The notes beneath the pieces were generated by a model. That model did not search any database. It worked only from the letters and a program-made list of their open reading frames with translations, and had not been told where the DNA came from. Positions 16,982 to 25,860 of a stretch of DNA of 64,000 nucleotides are shown here, piece by piece. Every line of letters begins with the position of its first letter. The first letter of the stretch is position 1. The position numbers were made by a program, and so were the translations under genes. Source of the DNA: JAFMJV01 sp034436555 (lineage in GTDB: Bacteria; Chloroflexota; Limnocylindria; Limnocylindrales; CSP1-4); assembly GCA_034436555.1 (NCBI GenBank), contig DAOTUU010000055.1, positions 87,279 through 151,278 of the forward strand. The letters are read 5' to 3'.

Positions 16982-18463
16982 TCAACCCCAGGGCGTCGGC
17001 GGCTCCTCGAACGGCCACAGCGGGACCGGCCGGCGGCGCCAGGGGAGCGATGCCAGGTCGGCGGTCGTGGGCCCGGGCGTGGCGGCGACCACCGAACGGG
17101 GGGTGACCGGCTCGAACCCCGCCCGATAGCTCACATGGGACTTCGCCTGGAGCACCTCGGCGGCGGCCGGGTCCAGCCCGGCACCGCGGTACGCCTCCGG
17201 GTCGATGAGACCCACCGGGCGCTCGTGGACCACGACGCGGATCGCCCCCACGGCCAGCACGGCGCAGGTGCCCAGATCGCCGGGAACGCCCCGCGCGAAC
17301 GGATGGCTGTACGTGAAGCGGCCCACCGGGTGCCCGGACACCATTCCCGTGACCGGCGTCGCGGCGTTGTACGCGCCGGCGGGCCCCGAGCCCAGGGTGA
17401 CGGTCGCCGCCGAGCCCAGCGGCAGCGCACGGAGTGCCCGCGCCGCTGTCGGGTCGGTCACCGTCAGCCAGATCGCCCGGTCGCGGTGGGGGAGTGCCGC
17501 GCGCAGCAGCTCGGTCGAGTCGCCCTCCGAGCCCCCGTTCGTGGCGTCCCCGGAGTCCGCCACCACGAACGGCCCTGGGCCGCGCAGCGCCACGCCGAGC
17601 GCGTCGCGGATCGGCAGCCGCTCGCCGGTCAGGAACGCGTCCCGGCGCTCCCACGCCGTCATGGCGATCGTGCGGGCGACATCCTGCGCGAGCGCCGCGG
17701 CCCCGTCCGTCGTGGCCGTCGCGGACCACCCCAGGTCCGGCACGTCCAGCCACGGCTGGGAGGGATGCATCGTGGCCGCCAGCACGTCCGGCCGAGCCTC
17801 GGCAGCGTCGCAGGCATCCATGATCGCCCCGAACGGCGGGAACGCGTTGTCGTGACGGTCGGGTGGCGCGGTCATCGCCAGGCGTGCCCAGCCCACGACC
17901 GGTCGGATGCGCCCGGCCACCGCCGCCGTGAGCAGCGCCCCGGCCTGGCGCCCGGTCCGTTCCAGGTCCACGTGGGGGCAGGTCCGATACGCCGTGACGA
18001 TGTCCACCGCCTCCACGAGCGCCTGCGAGATCGTCGCGTGATGATCGAGGCTGACCGCGATGGGCGCACCGGGCCGGAGGCGGGCGCGCACCCGCGACAC
18101 CAGCTCCCCCTCGGGATCGTCCAGGTCCTCCGCCAGCATGGACCCGTGGAGCTGGAGGTAGACGCCGTCGATCGTGTCGTCCACCCGCGACACGACCTCC
18201 GCGGCGAGCTCCTCCCAGTCCTCTCTGGGCATCCTGGGTCCGGGCGGCGCCCATGCCCACAGGCCGGGCACGACCCTGGCGCCCGCCGCGTCGAGCACGT
18301 CCCACGCCGCGGCGAGCTCCTTGCCCGGTGGCAGGCGACCGCGCGTCAGGGCATCGCCGACGAGCACGCCCGCGACCTCGAACGCGGCCCGCGTGGTCCG
18401 ACCCGCGGCGAACGAGTTCGCCTCCTGGAACAGGCAGCCGACGAGGACCCGGGGCCGCCCCAC
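16982..18463 (-). CDS. M81-family metallopeptidase (MlrC-like)
   Basis: A 493-residue M81/MlrC-family protein. It begins RPRVLVGCLFQEANSF, has the probable metal-binding segment VSLDHHATIS in place of the more usual DxHxN, and the family block DSGDATNGGSEGDST near residue 320, then a C-terminal domain with VSYRAGFEP. MlrC degrades microcystin peptides, but most members sit next to sugar or peptide ABC transporters and have unknown substrates. GTG 18463 is chosen as start, 8 bp after the ATPase stop; it is the last gene of the Rbs-type transporter operon. Confidence 0.78.
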   Translation of the reverse strand: MGRPRVLVGCLFQEANSFAAGRTTRAAFEVAGVLVGDALTRGRLPPGKELAAAWDVLDAAGARVVPGLWAWAPPGPRMPREDWEELAAEVVSRVDDTIDGVYLQLHGSMLAEDLDDPEGELVSRVRARLRPGAPIAVSLDHHATISQALVEAVDIVTAYRTCPHVDLERTGRQAGALLTAAVAGRIRPVVGWARLAMTAPPDRHDNAFPPFGAIMDACDAAEARPDVLAATMHPSQPWLDVPDLGWSATATTDGAAALAQDVARTIAMTAWERRDAFLTGERLPIRDALGVALRGPGPFVVADSGDATNGGSEGDSTELLRAALPHRDRAIWLTVTDPTAARALRALPLGSAATVTLGSGPAGAYNAATPVTGMVSGHPVGRFTYSHPFARGVPGDLGTCAVLAVGAIRVVVHERPVGLIDPEAYRGAGLDPAAAEVLQAKSHVSYRAGFEPVTPRSVVAATPGPTTADLASLPWRRRPVPLWPFEEPPTPWG

Positions 18464-18471
18464 GGCGGGCG

Positions 18472-20001
18472 TCAGGCCGCCGGACGGGCGGAGTGACGCT
18501 CCAGGCGGGTGACGGCCTTCGCCAGGCTCTCCACGTCCGCGTGGTTCATCACCAGCAGCGGATCGGACAGCCGACCCTCGGCGACCACGTACACCAGGTC
18601 CGCGGCCTCGAACGCCTCCGGCACCTCGGTGCAGTAGATGAGCACCGCGTGTCCCTCCCGCGCGTACTGGCGCATGAGGCGGTAGATCTCGCGCTTGGAG
18701 CCGATGTCCACGCCGCGCGTCGGCTCCTCCAGCACCAGCACCTCCGGCCGACGGACGATCGCCGCGGCGATGGCCACCTTCTGCTGGTTGCCGCCCGACA
18801 GCGATCGGATGGGCAGATGGATCGAGGCCGCCTTGACCTGGAAGCGCTCGCGCAGGTCGCTCGCGATCCGGTGCATCCGCGCCCTTCTCAGCGTGCCACC
18901 CACGGGCGCGATGTCCCGGTCGAGCCGGCTGACCATGTTGTCGCCGACGCTCAGGTTGCTGAACAGGCTCGCCTGGCGATCGGCGCTCACGAACCCGCTC
19001 TCGCCGCGCCCGTTCGTCCGGTCGGCACGACGCTCGATGTGGATGTGGCCGGTGCCTCGCTCGAATCCCGCCACGGAGCGCACCAGCTCGCGCGCGCCCG
19101 ACCCCTCCACGCCCATGAGCGCGACGATCTCGCCCGTGCGGACGTGCAGGTCGATGCCCCGGAACTCGCCCTTGTCGTGCGTCCACTCGCGCAGGCGCAG
19201 CGCGGTCGCCGCGTCCTCACCCAGGCTCACCGTGACCTGCTCGTTCGGTTCCGCGCGCGCCTGGCCCACGACGAGCTCCGCGGCGATGGCGTCCTGGGTG
19301 AGCCCGGCATCCGCGAGCAGCGCCGTGCGCCGGCCGTCCAGGATGATCGCGACGCGCGCGGAGTGTTCCACCAGCTCTGCGAGGCGGTGGCTCACCAGGA
19401 TGACCACCTTGCCGCCCGCGGCGAGCGCGTGCATCCGGCGGAACAGGTCGGTCGACTCCTCGTCGGTGAGCGCGGAGTTCGGCTCGTCGAACAGGAACAC
19501 GCGCGCGTCCCGGGCCAGGGCGCGGGCGATCTCCGTGCGCTGCTGCGCCGCGAGCGGCACCGAGCCGAGCGGTCGGTCCGCCAGGTCCAGGATGGCGAGG
19601 TCCTCCAGGAGCCGCCGCTCGGCGGCGTCCAGCCCGCGGCGGAGCGCCCGGGTGCCCTCGCGGCCGACCATCAGGTTCTCGGCGACCGTGAGGTTGGGGA
19701 ACAGCTGGGGCTCCTGGTGGACGACCGCCACCCGGTCGCGGTCGCGCAGCGGGTCCCACGCCGCGCCGTCAAGGCGCAGGTCGCCGCTGTCGGCGGTGGT
19801 CTCCCCGGCGAGGATCTTGATGAGCGTCGACTTGCCGGCCCCGTTCGGCCCCGCGATTCCGGTGATCTCACCGGGGGCGGCGTCGATGTCCAGGCCATCG
19901 AGGGCGCGCGTGTCGCCGTAGCGCTTGCGCAGCTCCCGGATGCTCAGGCCGACCGCAGGCGGCGCGGGCGCAGTAACCTCCGCGGTCACCTCCGCGGTCA
20001 T
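18472..20001 (-). CDS. sugar ABC transporter ATP-binding protein, double NBD (RbsA/XylG-like)
   Basis: A 509-residue protein with two nucleotide-binding domains. The first has Walker A GPNGAGKST, a degenerate signature LAAQQRTEIARAL and Walker B VFLFDEPNSAL. The second has the degenerate P-loop GVEGSGAREL usual for this subfamily, signature LSGGNQQKVAIA and LVLEEPTRGVDIG. It energises import by the permease encoded just upstream on the same strand. ATG 20001 overlaps the permease stop (ATGA). Confidence 0.93.
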   Translation of the reverse strand: MTAEVTAEVTAPAPPAVGLSIRELRKRYGDTRALDGLDIDAAPGEITGIAGPNGAGKSTLIKILAGETTADSGDLRLDGAAWDPLRDRDRVAVVHQEPQLFPNLTVAENLMVGREGTRALRRGLDAAERRLLEDLAILDLADRPLGSVPLAAQQRTEIARALARDARVFLFDEPNSALTDEESTDLFRRMHALAAGGKVVILVSHRLAELVEHSARVAIILDGRRTALLADAGLTQDAIAAELVVGQARAEPNEQVTVSLGEDAATALRLREWTHDKGEFRGIDLHVRTGEIVALMGVEGSGARELVRSVAGFERGTGHIHIERRADRTNGRGESGFVSADRQASLFSNLSVGDNMVSRLDRDIAPVGGTLRRARMHRIASDLRERFQVKAASIHLPIRSLSGGNQQKVAIAAAIVRRPEVLVLEEPTRGVDIGSKREIYRLMRQYAREGHAVLIYCTEVPEAFEAADLVYVVAEGRLSDPLLVMNHADVESLAKAVTRLERHSARPAA

Positions 20002-21050
20002 CGCCGCAGGCCCGCGGTGAACCGGTCCAGCACGACCGCGCCGATGGTCACGGTGCCCTGGACGAACTGCTGGAGATAGGCGCCCACCGAGAGCAGCGCG
20101 AGGCCGTCCTGGATGATGGCCAGCAGCAGCGCGCCGCTGAGCGTCCCGATCGCGGTGCCGCGCCCGCCTGACAGGCTGGCACCGCCGATGATCACCGCGG
20201 CGAACACCGGAAACAGCAGCGACTGGCCCAGGTTCGGCTGGGTGGATCCGATGAACGCGAAGTCCAGCAGCGCCGCCAGCGAGGCGAGCACCGCGCACAC
20301 GATGAACGCGATGAACTTGTACTTCACGATGGGCAGCCGGGCGAGCTGGGCGGCCGCCGGGTTGCCGCCGATCGCCTTCAGCCGGAATCCGAACAGGGAT
20401 CGGCTGAGCAGGAACCCGATGACGATCGCCACGCCGATCATCCACAGCCCCTGCATCGGGATGCCCAGCGGCAGGTCCTGGTTGGCGAGCCCGAAGAACG
20501 CGTCCACCTCGCCCTGGGGCACCACCTTGCCCTCCGGCGGATAGGCGGGGTTGAGCGTCGCGGTCCCGGACACGAGGAGCGTCAGGCCGAGGACCAGCTG
20601 TCCGGTGCCCAGGGTCACGATGAACGAGGGGATCTTGACCTTCGTGACCAGGAACGCGTTGACCGAGCCGAGCACGATCGCCGCCCCGAACGCGAGCAGG
20701 ATGGCGGCCCACACCGGCCAGCCCCACATGATCCAGGAGACCGAGATGAGGTTGGCGGCGAGGCCATACATGAACCCGAACGAGAGGTCGATCTCGCCGA
20801 CCACGATGACCAGCGTCAGGCCCAGCGCGACGATCGCGATGGTGCTCATGTAGCGCAGGATCACCATGGCGTTCAGCCAGGTGAGGAAGGTGTTCGGCTT
20901 GCTGAGCAGCGTGAACACCACGATGACCAGGATGATCGCGATCGCCAGGCCGCCGACGCGCACGCCGACGTCCAGGGCACGCCCAGCCCATCGGTTGCCG
21001 GCCCCCGGCGCCCCCATGCTCGCCGCCCCTGCGCTCCCGCCCTGTGTCAT
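19998..21050 (-). CDS. sugar ABC transporter permease (RbsC-like)
   Basis: A 350-residue CUT2-family permease with about ten hydrophobic segments (for example GGLAIAIILVIVVFTLLSK and ALGLTLVIVVGEIDLSFG) and the family motif VFAAVIIGGASLSGGRGT. It starts at ATG 21050, about 100 bp after the binding-protein gene, and overlaps the ATPase gene. Confidence 0.92.
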   Translation of the reverse strand: MTQGGSAGAASMGAPGAGNRWAGRALDVGVRVGGLAIAIILVIVVFTLLSKPNTFLTWLNAMVILRYMSTIAIVALGLTLVIVVGEIDLSFGFMYGLAANLISVSWIMWGWPVWAAILLAFGAAIVLGSVNAFLVTKVKIPSFIVTLGTGQLVLGLTLLVSGTATLNPAYPPEGKVVPQGEVDAFFGLANQDLPLGIPMQGLWMIGVAIVIGFLLSRSLFGFRLKAIGGNPAAAQLARLPIVKYKFIAFIVCAVLASLAALLDFAFIGSTQPNLGQSLLFPVFAAVIIGGASLSGGRGTAIGTLSGALLLAIIQDGLALLSVGAYLQQFVQGTVTIGAVVLDRFTAGLRR

Positions 21051-21152
21051 CGCAACCGAACTCCTCGGACCGTCTCGGGATGAATCAGATCGGGCCGGAC
21101 GGCGACGCGCTCGACGCCGCGATCCGGCCCGATGGCCAGCTGCCCGGAAGGG

Positions 21153-22280
21153 TCAGCCGCCCATGATCGACTCGAAGTCGGCGCGCGCCTCCTCCAGGTT
21201 CGCCTTCGTCACCGGCAGCAGCTCCTGGGTGTTCGGGCGGATGATGCCGTTCTTGAGGAAGTCGGCGCACGCGACGGCGCCGAACGCGGCCTGGTCACCC
21301 CAGCGCTGGTCGAGCGCCGCCACCTGGACGCCCTGCTCGATGCCGTCGAGCTGGCCCTTGCTCACGTTCCAGCCGATCGAGAACACCTTGCCCTCGAGCC
21401 CGGAGTCGATGATCGCCCGGTCCGCGTGCTCTGCGCCGATGTCCACGTTCTCGATGAACTGGACGGTGGGATTGCCCAGCAGGAACGCCTTGTAGGCGTC
21501 GTACGTGGTGGCCGGGTCGTACGAGGTGCTGAGCGCGTTCGATGCGTCGTTCACGAAGGAGGAGCCGGGGACCAGCTCCGTGATGCCCTCGATGAAGCCC
21601 TTCATCCGGCCCTGCGCCCAGTTCTGCGTCGGGTCGCCGCCGGAGACCGCGAACACCTTGATGTCCTGGCCGCTCTCCTTGATCCAGTCCGCCACGATCT
21701 GGGCCGCCTGCCGGCCCTCGTTCATGGAGATCTGGGTGAAGTTGGTGAGCTCGTTGCCGTTCGACTGGACGCCCACGGTGAACACGGGGATGCCGTCGGC
21801 CATGATGTCGTTCACGATCTTCGTGAACGCGTTGTCACCCGTGGTCTGGATGGACAGGCAGTCGATGAGGCCGGCCTGCCAGAGCGCCGAGATCTGGGCG
21901 ATCTGGAGGTTGGGATCCTGGAGCTGGGACGCGGGTGCCATGGCCGTGCCGCTCAGCTGGGGCAGGATCGCCTGGGCCTCCGGGATGCTCCGCTCATAGC
22001 CCCGCAGGTACTGTGGCGAGAACAGCGGGATGCTGGCCGACCCGTAGTTGAACACGTACTGGATGGGCACGTCGTTCGCCGGGTCGGCGTCGCTGTCGAG
22101 CGCCAGCTTGTCCGCGACGCGCTGGGCGAGGGTGAACGTGCTGCCGTCCCGGAGCGGCCCGCTCAGCGGCCAGTCCGCCGTCCCCGCTGAAGGGCTCTGG
22201 GCGAGCAGGGGCGCCGCCGCGACGGCGATGAGGCTGATCGACGCCACCGCCGCGGCGGCATGGCGCGTCCCGATGCGCAT
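21153..22280 (-). CDS. sugar ABC transporter substrate-binding protein (RbsB-like)
   Basis: A 375-residue periplasmic-binding-protein-4-type protein. A Sec signal peptide (MRIGTRHAAAAVASIS... to APLLAQSP) is followed by a two-lobed sugar-binding core (SIQTTGDNAFTKIVNDIMADGIPVF, then VSGGDPTQNWAQGRMKG). AGGAGGA precedes ATG 22280. First gene of the operon with the permease, ATPase and M81 genes. The ligand is unknown but the M81 gene hints at something other than a simple sugar. Confidence 0.9.
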   Translation of the reverse strand: MRIGTRHAAAAVASISLIAVAAAPLLAQSPSAGTADWPLSGPLRDGSTFTLAQRVADKLALDSDADPANDVPIQYVFNYGSASIPLFSPQYLRGYERSIPEAQAILPQLSGTAMAPASQLQDPNLQIAQISALWQAGLIDCLSIQTTGDNAFTKIVNDIMADGIPVFTVGVQSNGNELTNFTQISMNEGRQAAQIVADWIKESGQDIKVFAVSGGDPTQNWAQGRMKGFIEGITELVPGSSFVNDASNALSTSYDPATTYDAYKAFLLGNPTVQFIENVDIGAEHADRAIIDSGLEGKVFSIGWNVSKGQLDGIEQGVQVAALDQRWGDQAAFGAVACADFLKNGIIRPNTQELLPVTKANLEEARADFESIMGG

Positions 22281-22345
22281 GGAAGGTCCTCCTCGTCGGC
22301 CTGGTCGGAACGCACCTCGGGTCGTCCCCGCTCTCGGCCGGGGCC

Positions 22346-22396
22346 AGTATCCGGCGGACGGCGAACCGTTGTCAATTCGTTTCTGGAAAGGTTTCC
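22346..22396 (-). promoter_or_regulatory. promoter and LacI-type operator of the Rbs-type transporter operon
   Basis: Read on the minus strand: TTGACA (22375-22370), 18 bp, then GATACT (22351-22346), a strong promoter 65 bp upstream of the binding-protein start. Just upstream of the -35 is GGAAAGGTTTCC (22385-22396), a perfect 5 bp inverted repeat of the LacI-operator type. The LacI gene directly upstream is the obvious candidate regulator. Confidence 0.6.
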
Positions 22397-22436
22397 GACC
22401 GTTTCGCGCGGTGGTCGCCAGGCGGTGTCGCGCCCG

Positions 22437-23531
22437 TCAGCGGTCGGGCGTGGTGACGCTCGGTCGGGGCGTGAAGGACGTGGGCATGATCACGGTCTCG
22501 GGATGGCCGTCCTCGGTCAGCCTGCGCAGCAGCAGCTCCGCGGCCACCCGCCCCAGGCCCACGGTGTCGCGACCGATGGATGCGATGGGCGGCTGGTACA
22601 GCTGGGACAGCGGCACGTCGTCGCAGGTCACGAGGCTGATGTCGCGACCCACCTGGAGCCCGGCGGCCTGGATCGCCTCGAGACAGCCGATGAGGATCTG
22701 GTTGCCGCCCGCGATGATCGCCGTGGGCCGGGGGTCCGCCTCGAGGATGTGCCGAGTCGCCTCGCGCCCGTGCTCCGCGGAGAACGACCCCGGCACCTCG
22801 ATCGTGGTCACCGGGTGGCGGCTCGCACCCAGGGCGCGGTGCATGCCCTCGACGCGCTCGCGGCCCGGCAGCATCGCCAGCGACCCGGTGATGAGCCCGA
22901 TGTGCCGATGGCCCAGCTCCACCAGGTGACGCGTGGCCTCCGCCATGCCCGCGGCGTGGTCGTTGTAGACCGCGCTCGCGTGGTACTCCGCGGGCAGCGT
23001 CCGGTCGACGAGCACGAACGGCACGTCGAGGCCCGCGAGCAGCTCGCGGACGCCCGCGTCGGCGTCGTTGCTGAGCGACAGGATCATGCCGTCCACGCGC
23101 CGACTGAGGAAGAAGCGGATGTGGGCGATGTCCATGTCCGCCCGGTTCTCCGAGTCCATCAGCAGCAGCGAGTATCCCGACCCGCGGAGCACCGCCTCGG
23201 CCCCCAGGACGATGTCCGCCATGAGGGGATTGGAGATGTCCGCGAGCACGAACCCCACGCTCAGGGTCTGTCCGCGCCGCAGGCTCTGGGCCAGGAAGTC
23301 CGGCTCGTACTCCAGCTGGGCCACCGCGGCGAGGACGCGGTCGCGCATCGTGACCGACACGTCCGGGTGTCCCGACAGCACGCGGCTGACCGAGGAGATC
23401 GCCACGTCCGCGAGGTCCGCCACCTCCCGCATGCTGGCCCGGCGGCGGACGGACCCGTCGCGCAGCGCACCCTCCGCGGCCCGCGGCATCCGACCGTCCG
23501 GCGCGCCCGACCCGTCCTCGCGTCCAGCCAC
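22437..23531 (-). CDS. LacI-family transcriptional regulator
   Basis: A 364-residue LacI/GalR protein. A ~30-residue disordered N-terminus precedes the HTH (MREVADLADVAISSVSRVLSGHPDVS), hinge (LAQSLRRGQTLSVGFVLADISN) and sugar-sensing core ending ASIGRDTVGLGRVAAELLLRRL. The start is GTG 23531 with GGGGAGGAGA just upstream. It lies immediately before the Rbs-type transporter operon on the same strand and divergent from the SMP-30 gene; operator-like palindromes occur at both flanks, so it probably controls both units and itself. Confidence 0.9.
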   Translation of the reverse strand: MAGREDGSGAPDGRMPRAAEGALRDGSVRRRASMREVADLADVAISSVSRVLSGHPDVSVTMRDRVLAAVAQLEYEPDFLAQSLRRGQTLSVGFVLADISNPLMADIVLGAEAVLRGSGYSLLLMDSENRADMDIAHIRFFLSRRVDGMILSLSNDADAGVRELLAGLDVPFVLVDRTLPAEYHASAVYNDHAAGMAEATRHLVELGHRHIGLITGSLAMLPGRERVEGMHRALGASRHPVTTIEVPGSFSAEHGREATRHILEADPRPTAIIAGGNQILIGCLEAIQAAGLQVGRDISLVTCDDVPLSQLYQPPIASIGRDTVGLGRVAAELLLRRLTEDGHPETVIMPTSFTPRPSVTTPDR

Positions 23532-23586
23532 GCGATCTCCTCCCCGCGACTGCCCGGGACCCGCGCCATCGGCTGCAACGGGCGTA

Positions 23587-23602
23587 CCGGGAACGTTGCC
23601 GG
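23587..23602. promoter_or_regulatory. LacI-type operator between lacI-like and SMP-30 genes
   Basis: CCGGGAACGTTGCCGG is an inverted repeat broken by one mismatched pair, with the central CG/ACGT of LacI-family operators. It lies 56 bp upstream of the LacI gene and 122 bp upstream of the SMP-30 gene, in the divergent promoter region. Confidence 0.55.
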
Positions 23603-23723
23603 AACGCTAGCACAGCCCTGCAAGGGGACCGTGGCCCCACGCATCGATCCGGTGCACACTCTGAGGAGGCACCCGCGGGAGCCACTCGCGGTGTTCGGTG
23701 CAGGTACACGGGGGAGGATGCCG

Positions 23724-24605
23724 ATGGAGCGCCGGGACGACGTCGAGGTGCTGCACGACGCACGCGCCGGCGTGGGGGAGGGGCCGGTGTGGGACGAGCG
23801 CACCGGCGAGCTGCTGTGGGTGGACATCCCGGGTCGGGCCGTTCACCGCTTCGACCGCGAGCGGGGTCCGCTGCCTCCCCTCGCGACGCCCAGCGAGGTG
23901 GGCGCGGTCGTGACGCGCGCGCGTGGCGGCCTCGTGCTCGCGCTCCAGGATGGGTTCTGGGTGACCGACGGGTGGGAGCCCCCACGACCCTGGGTCATCG
24001 TCAACCCGGACGACCCGCAGCAGCGGTTCAACGACGGGAAGGTCGACCCCCGGGGCCGGTTCTGGGCGGGCACGATGGAGCTGGACGGCGCCGACGACCG
24101 GGGTCGGCTCTTCCGCCTGGACCCTGACGGCACGGCGACGCCGATGGTCGGCGGGATCCGCATCTCCAACGGCCTCGCCTGGTCGGCCGACCATCGGACG
24201 ATGTGGTACATCGATTCGTTCGCCTGGTCGGTGGACGCGTTCGATGTGGACCCCGACAGCGGATCGATCGCCAACCGTCGCACCGCGATCGCCTTCGAGC
24301 GGGATGGCAGCGTGCCCGACGGGATGTGCGTGGACACGGAGGACCACGTCTGGATCGCGTTCTTCGGAGGTTCGTCCGTGCGGCGCTACGACCCGCGCAC
24401 CGGTGCCTGCGACGTGCGCATCGACCTGCCCACGCCGAACATCACCAGCTGTGCGTTCGGAGGGCCCGACCTCGACGAGCTCTACATCACCTCCGCCTGC
24501 GAGGGCCACGATGCCGCAGGCCTGGAGCGGTTCCCGCATGCGGGGGCGCTGTTCCGGGCGAGGCCCGGGATCCGGGGCCTGCCGGCTGACCGCTTCGCCG
24601 GCTGA
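23724..24605 (+). CDS. SMP-30/gluconolactonase-family lactonase
   Basis: A 293-residue six-bladed beta-propeller lactonase. Metal-binding and catalytic positions are visible: Glu in GVGEGPVWDE near residue 18, Asn in RFNDGKVDPRGRFWAGTM, Asn in ISNGLAWS, and Asp in SVPDGMCVD. It hydrolyses sugar lactones to aldonic acids, consistent with the neighbouring SDR and transporter genes. ATG 23724 has GGGGAGG at good spacing; ATG 23718 is too close to it. The last codons carry a short duplicated segment (CTGACCGCTTCGCCG twice across the stop). Confidence 0.88.
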   Translation: MERRDDVEVLHDARAGVGEGPVWDERTGELLWVDIPGRAVHRFDRERGPLPPLATPSEVGAVVTRARGGLVLALQDGFWVTDGWEPPRPWVIVNPDDPQQRFNDGKVDPRGRFWAGTMELDGADDRGRLFRLDPDGTATPMVGGIRISNGLAWSADHRTMWYIDSFAWSVDAFDVDPDSGSIANRRTAIAFERDGSVPDGMCVDTEDHVWIAFFGGSSVRRYDPRTGACDVRIDLPTPNITSCAFGGPDLDELYITSACEGHDAAGLERFPHAGALFRARPGIRGLPADRFAG

Positions 24606-24714
24606 CCGCTTCGCCGCCTGACCGCGCCCACCGTGTACGCTTCTCGCACGCGCCCGCGCGTCCCCCAACCGGGGATCGGGGCGATGCCGCAGGGGCCCGG
24701 CCGGACCCGCCAGC

Positions 24715-24737
24715 GGCGCCTTGAACGTGAAGGCGCC
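24715..24737. terminator. perfect 8 bp hairpin after the SMP-30 gene
   Basis: GGCGCCTT (24715-24722) and AAGGCGCC (24730-24737) form a perfect stem with a 7-base loop. No T-run follows, so it may be a terminator of the GC-rich type or an RNA-stabilising element. It lies in the 283 bp gap between 24606 and 24888. Confidence 0.4.
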
Positions 24738-24822
24738 CGGGTTCCGCAGGGGCTCGCCATCACGGTCCGCGCCTGGTCGCGCAGCCTCGGTTGACGGCTT
24801 CGCGGCACGGATGCGACCATGA

Positions 24823-24847
24823 TGGAAACGAAACTGGAAACGGTACC
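24823..24847 (+). promoter_or_regulatory. LacI-type operator upstream of the E1 operon
   Basis: TGGAAACG is repeated at 24823-24830 and 24835-24842 (12 bp apart). The second copy forms GGAAACGGTACC (24836-24847), which matches the other LacI-type operators here at the conserved GG, AACG and CC positions. The E1 alpha start codon is 41 bp downstream. Confidence 0.45.
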
Positions 24848-24888
24848 GACGGGTCCGTGCCATTGAGCCGAGGGAGGCCAAGGACCAC

Positions 24889-25860
24889 ATGAGCGATCAC
24901 ACCGCCGATGCCGATCGGCGTGTGCGCTGGTTCCGCCAGATGGTGGAGATCCGACTCTTCGAGGAGAAGGTCCAGGAGCTCTTCATGTCCGGGCTGATCC
25001 AGGGCACCACCCACCTGTGCCAGGGCCAGGAGGCCGTCTCGGTCGGATCGATCGCGGCGATGCGGCAGGGGGACGTCCAGACCAACACGTACCGCGGCCA
25101 CGGCGAGGCGCTCGCCCTGGGGATGTCCCCGGAGGTCGCGTTCGCGGAGCTGATGGGCCGATCGGCCGGCTGCTCCAAGGGCGTGGGCGGATCGATGCAT
25201 CTCATCGACGCTCACAACGGCAACATCGGCGCGAACGCCATCGTGGGTGCCGGTCTGCCCATCGCGGTGGGTGCGGCGATGGGCCTCAGGATCCGGGGCG
25301 AGAAGGGCGTCGCCCTGACGTTCTTCGGCGACGGAGCCACGAACATCGGCACGTTCCACGAGGCGCTCAACATGGCGGCCGTCTGGAAGGCGCCGGTGGT
25401 GTTCATCATCACCAACAATCTCTACGGCGAGTACTCGCCGCTGCGCACGACCACGCCCATCGACGACCTCGCCCGGCGCGCAGACCCCTTCGACATGCCC
25501 GGCGTGGTCGTGGACGGACAGGACGTGGACACCGTGTTCGCGGCCGTCACCACGGCCACGGAACGCGCCCGCAGCGGCGCCGGCCCGAGCCTCCTGGAGA
25601 TGAAGACCTACCGCTATCGGGGCCATTCGCGCTCGGACCCGGCGAAGTACCGCAAGCCCGGCGAGCTCGACGAGTGGAAGGCGCGCGACCCGATCGAGCT
25701 GCTGGGTGCCAAGCTGGACGCGGAGGGCGTGCTCGGCAAGGCGCAGCAGGAGGAGCTCCGCGCCGCCGCGCAGGTGGACATCGACGCCGCCGCCGACCGC
25801 GCCGCGCAGTCGCCCTTCCCGACCCTCGAGGAGACCCGCAGCTATGTCTACGCAGGTTGA
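24889..25860 (+). CDS. 2-oxo acid dehydrogenase E1 component, alpha subunit
   Basis: A 323-residue thiamine-diphosphate enzyme subunit of the pyruvate/acetoin/branched-chain dehydrogenase E1 alpha type. The ThDP motif runs from FFGDGATNIGTFHEALN to IITNN near residues 145-180, the substrate-side CQGQEAVSVG is near residue 45, and the loop YRYRGHSRSDPAKYR holds the conserved His and Ser. AAGGA precedes ATG 24889. Its stop overlaps the beta gene by 17 bases. No E2 or E3 gene is in this operon, so the oxo acid used is unclear. Confidence 0.9.
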   Translation: MSDHTADADRRVRWFRQMVEIRLFEEKVQELFMSGLIQGTTHLCQGQEAVSVGSIAAMRQGDVQTNTYRGHGEALALGMSPEVAFAELMGRSAGCSKGVGGSMHLIDAHNGNIGANAIVGAGLPIAVGAAMGLRIRGEKGVALTFFGDGATNIGTFHEALNMAAVWKAPVVFIITNNLYGEYSPLRTTTPIDDLARRADPFDMPGVVVDGQDVDTVFAAVTTATERARSGAGPSLLEMKTYRYRGHSRSDPAKYRKPGELDEWKARDPIELLGAKLDAEGVLGKAQQEELRAAAQVDIDAAADRAAQSPFPTLEETRSYVYAG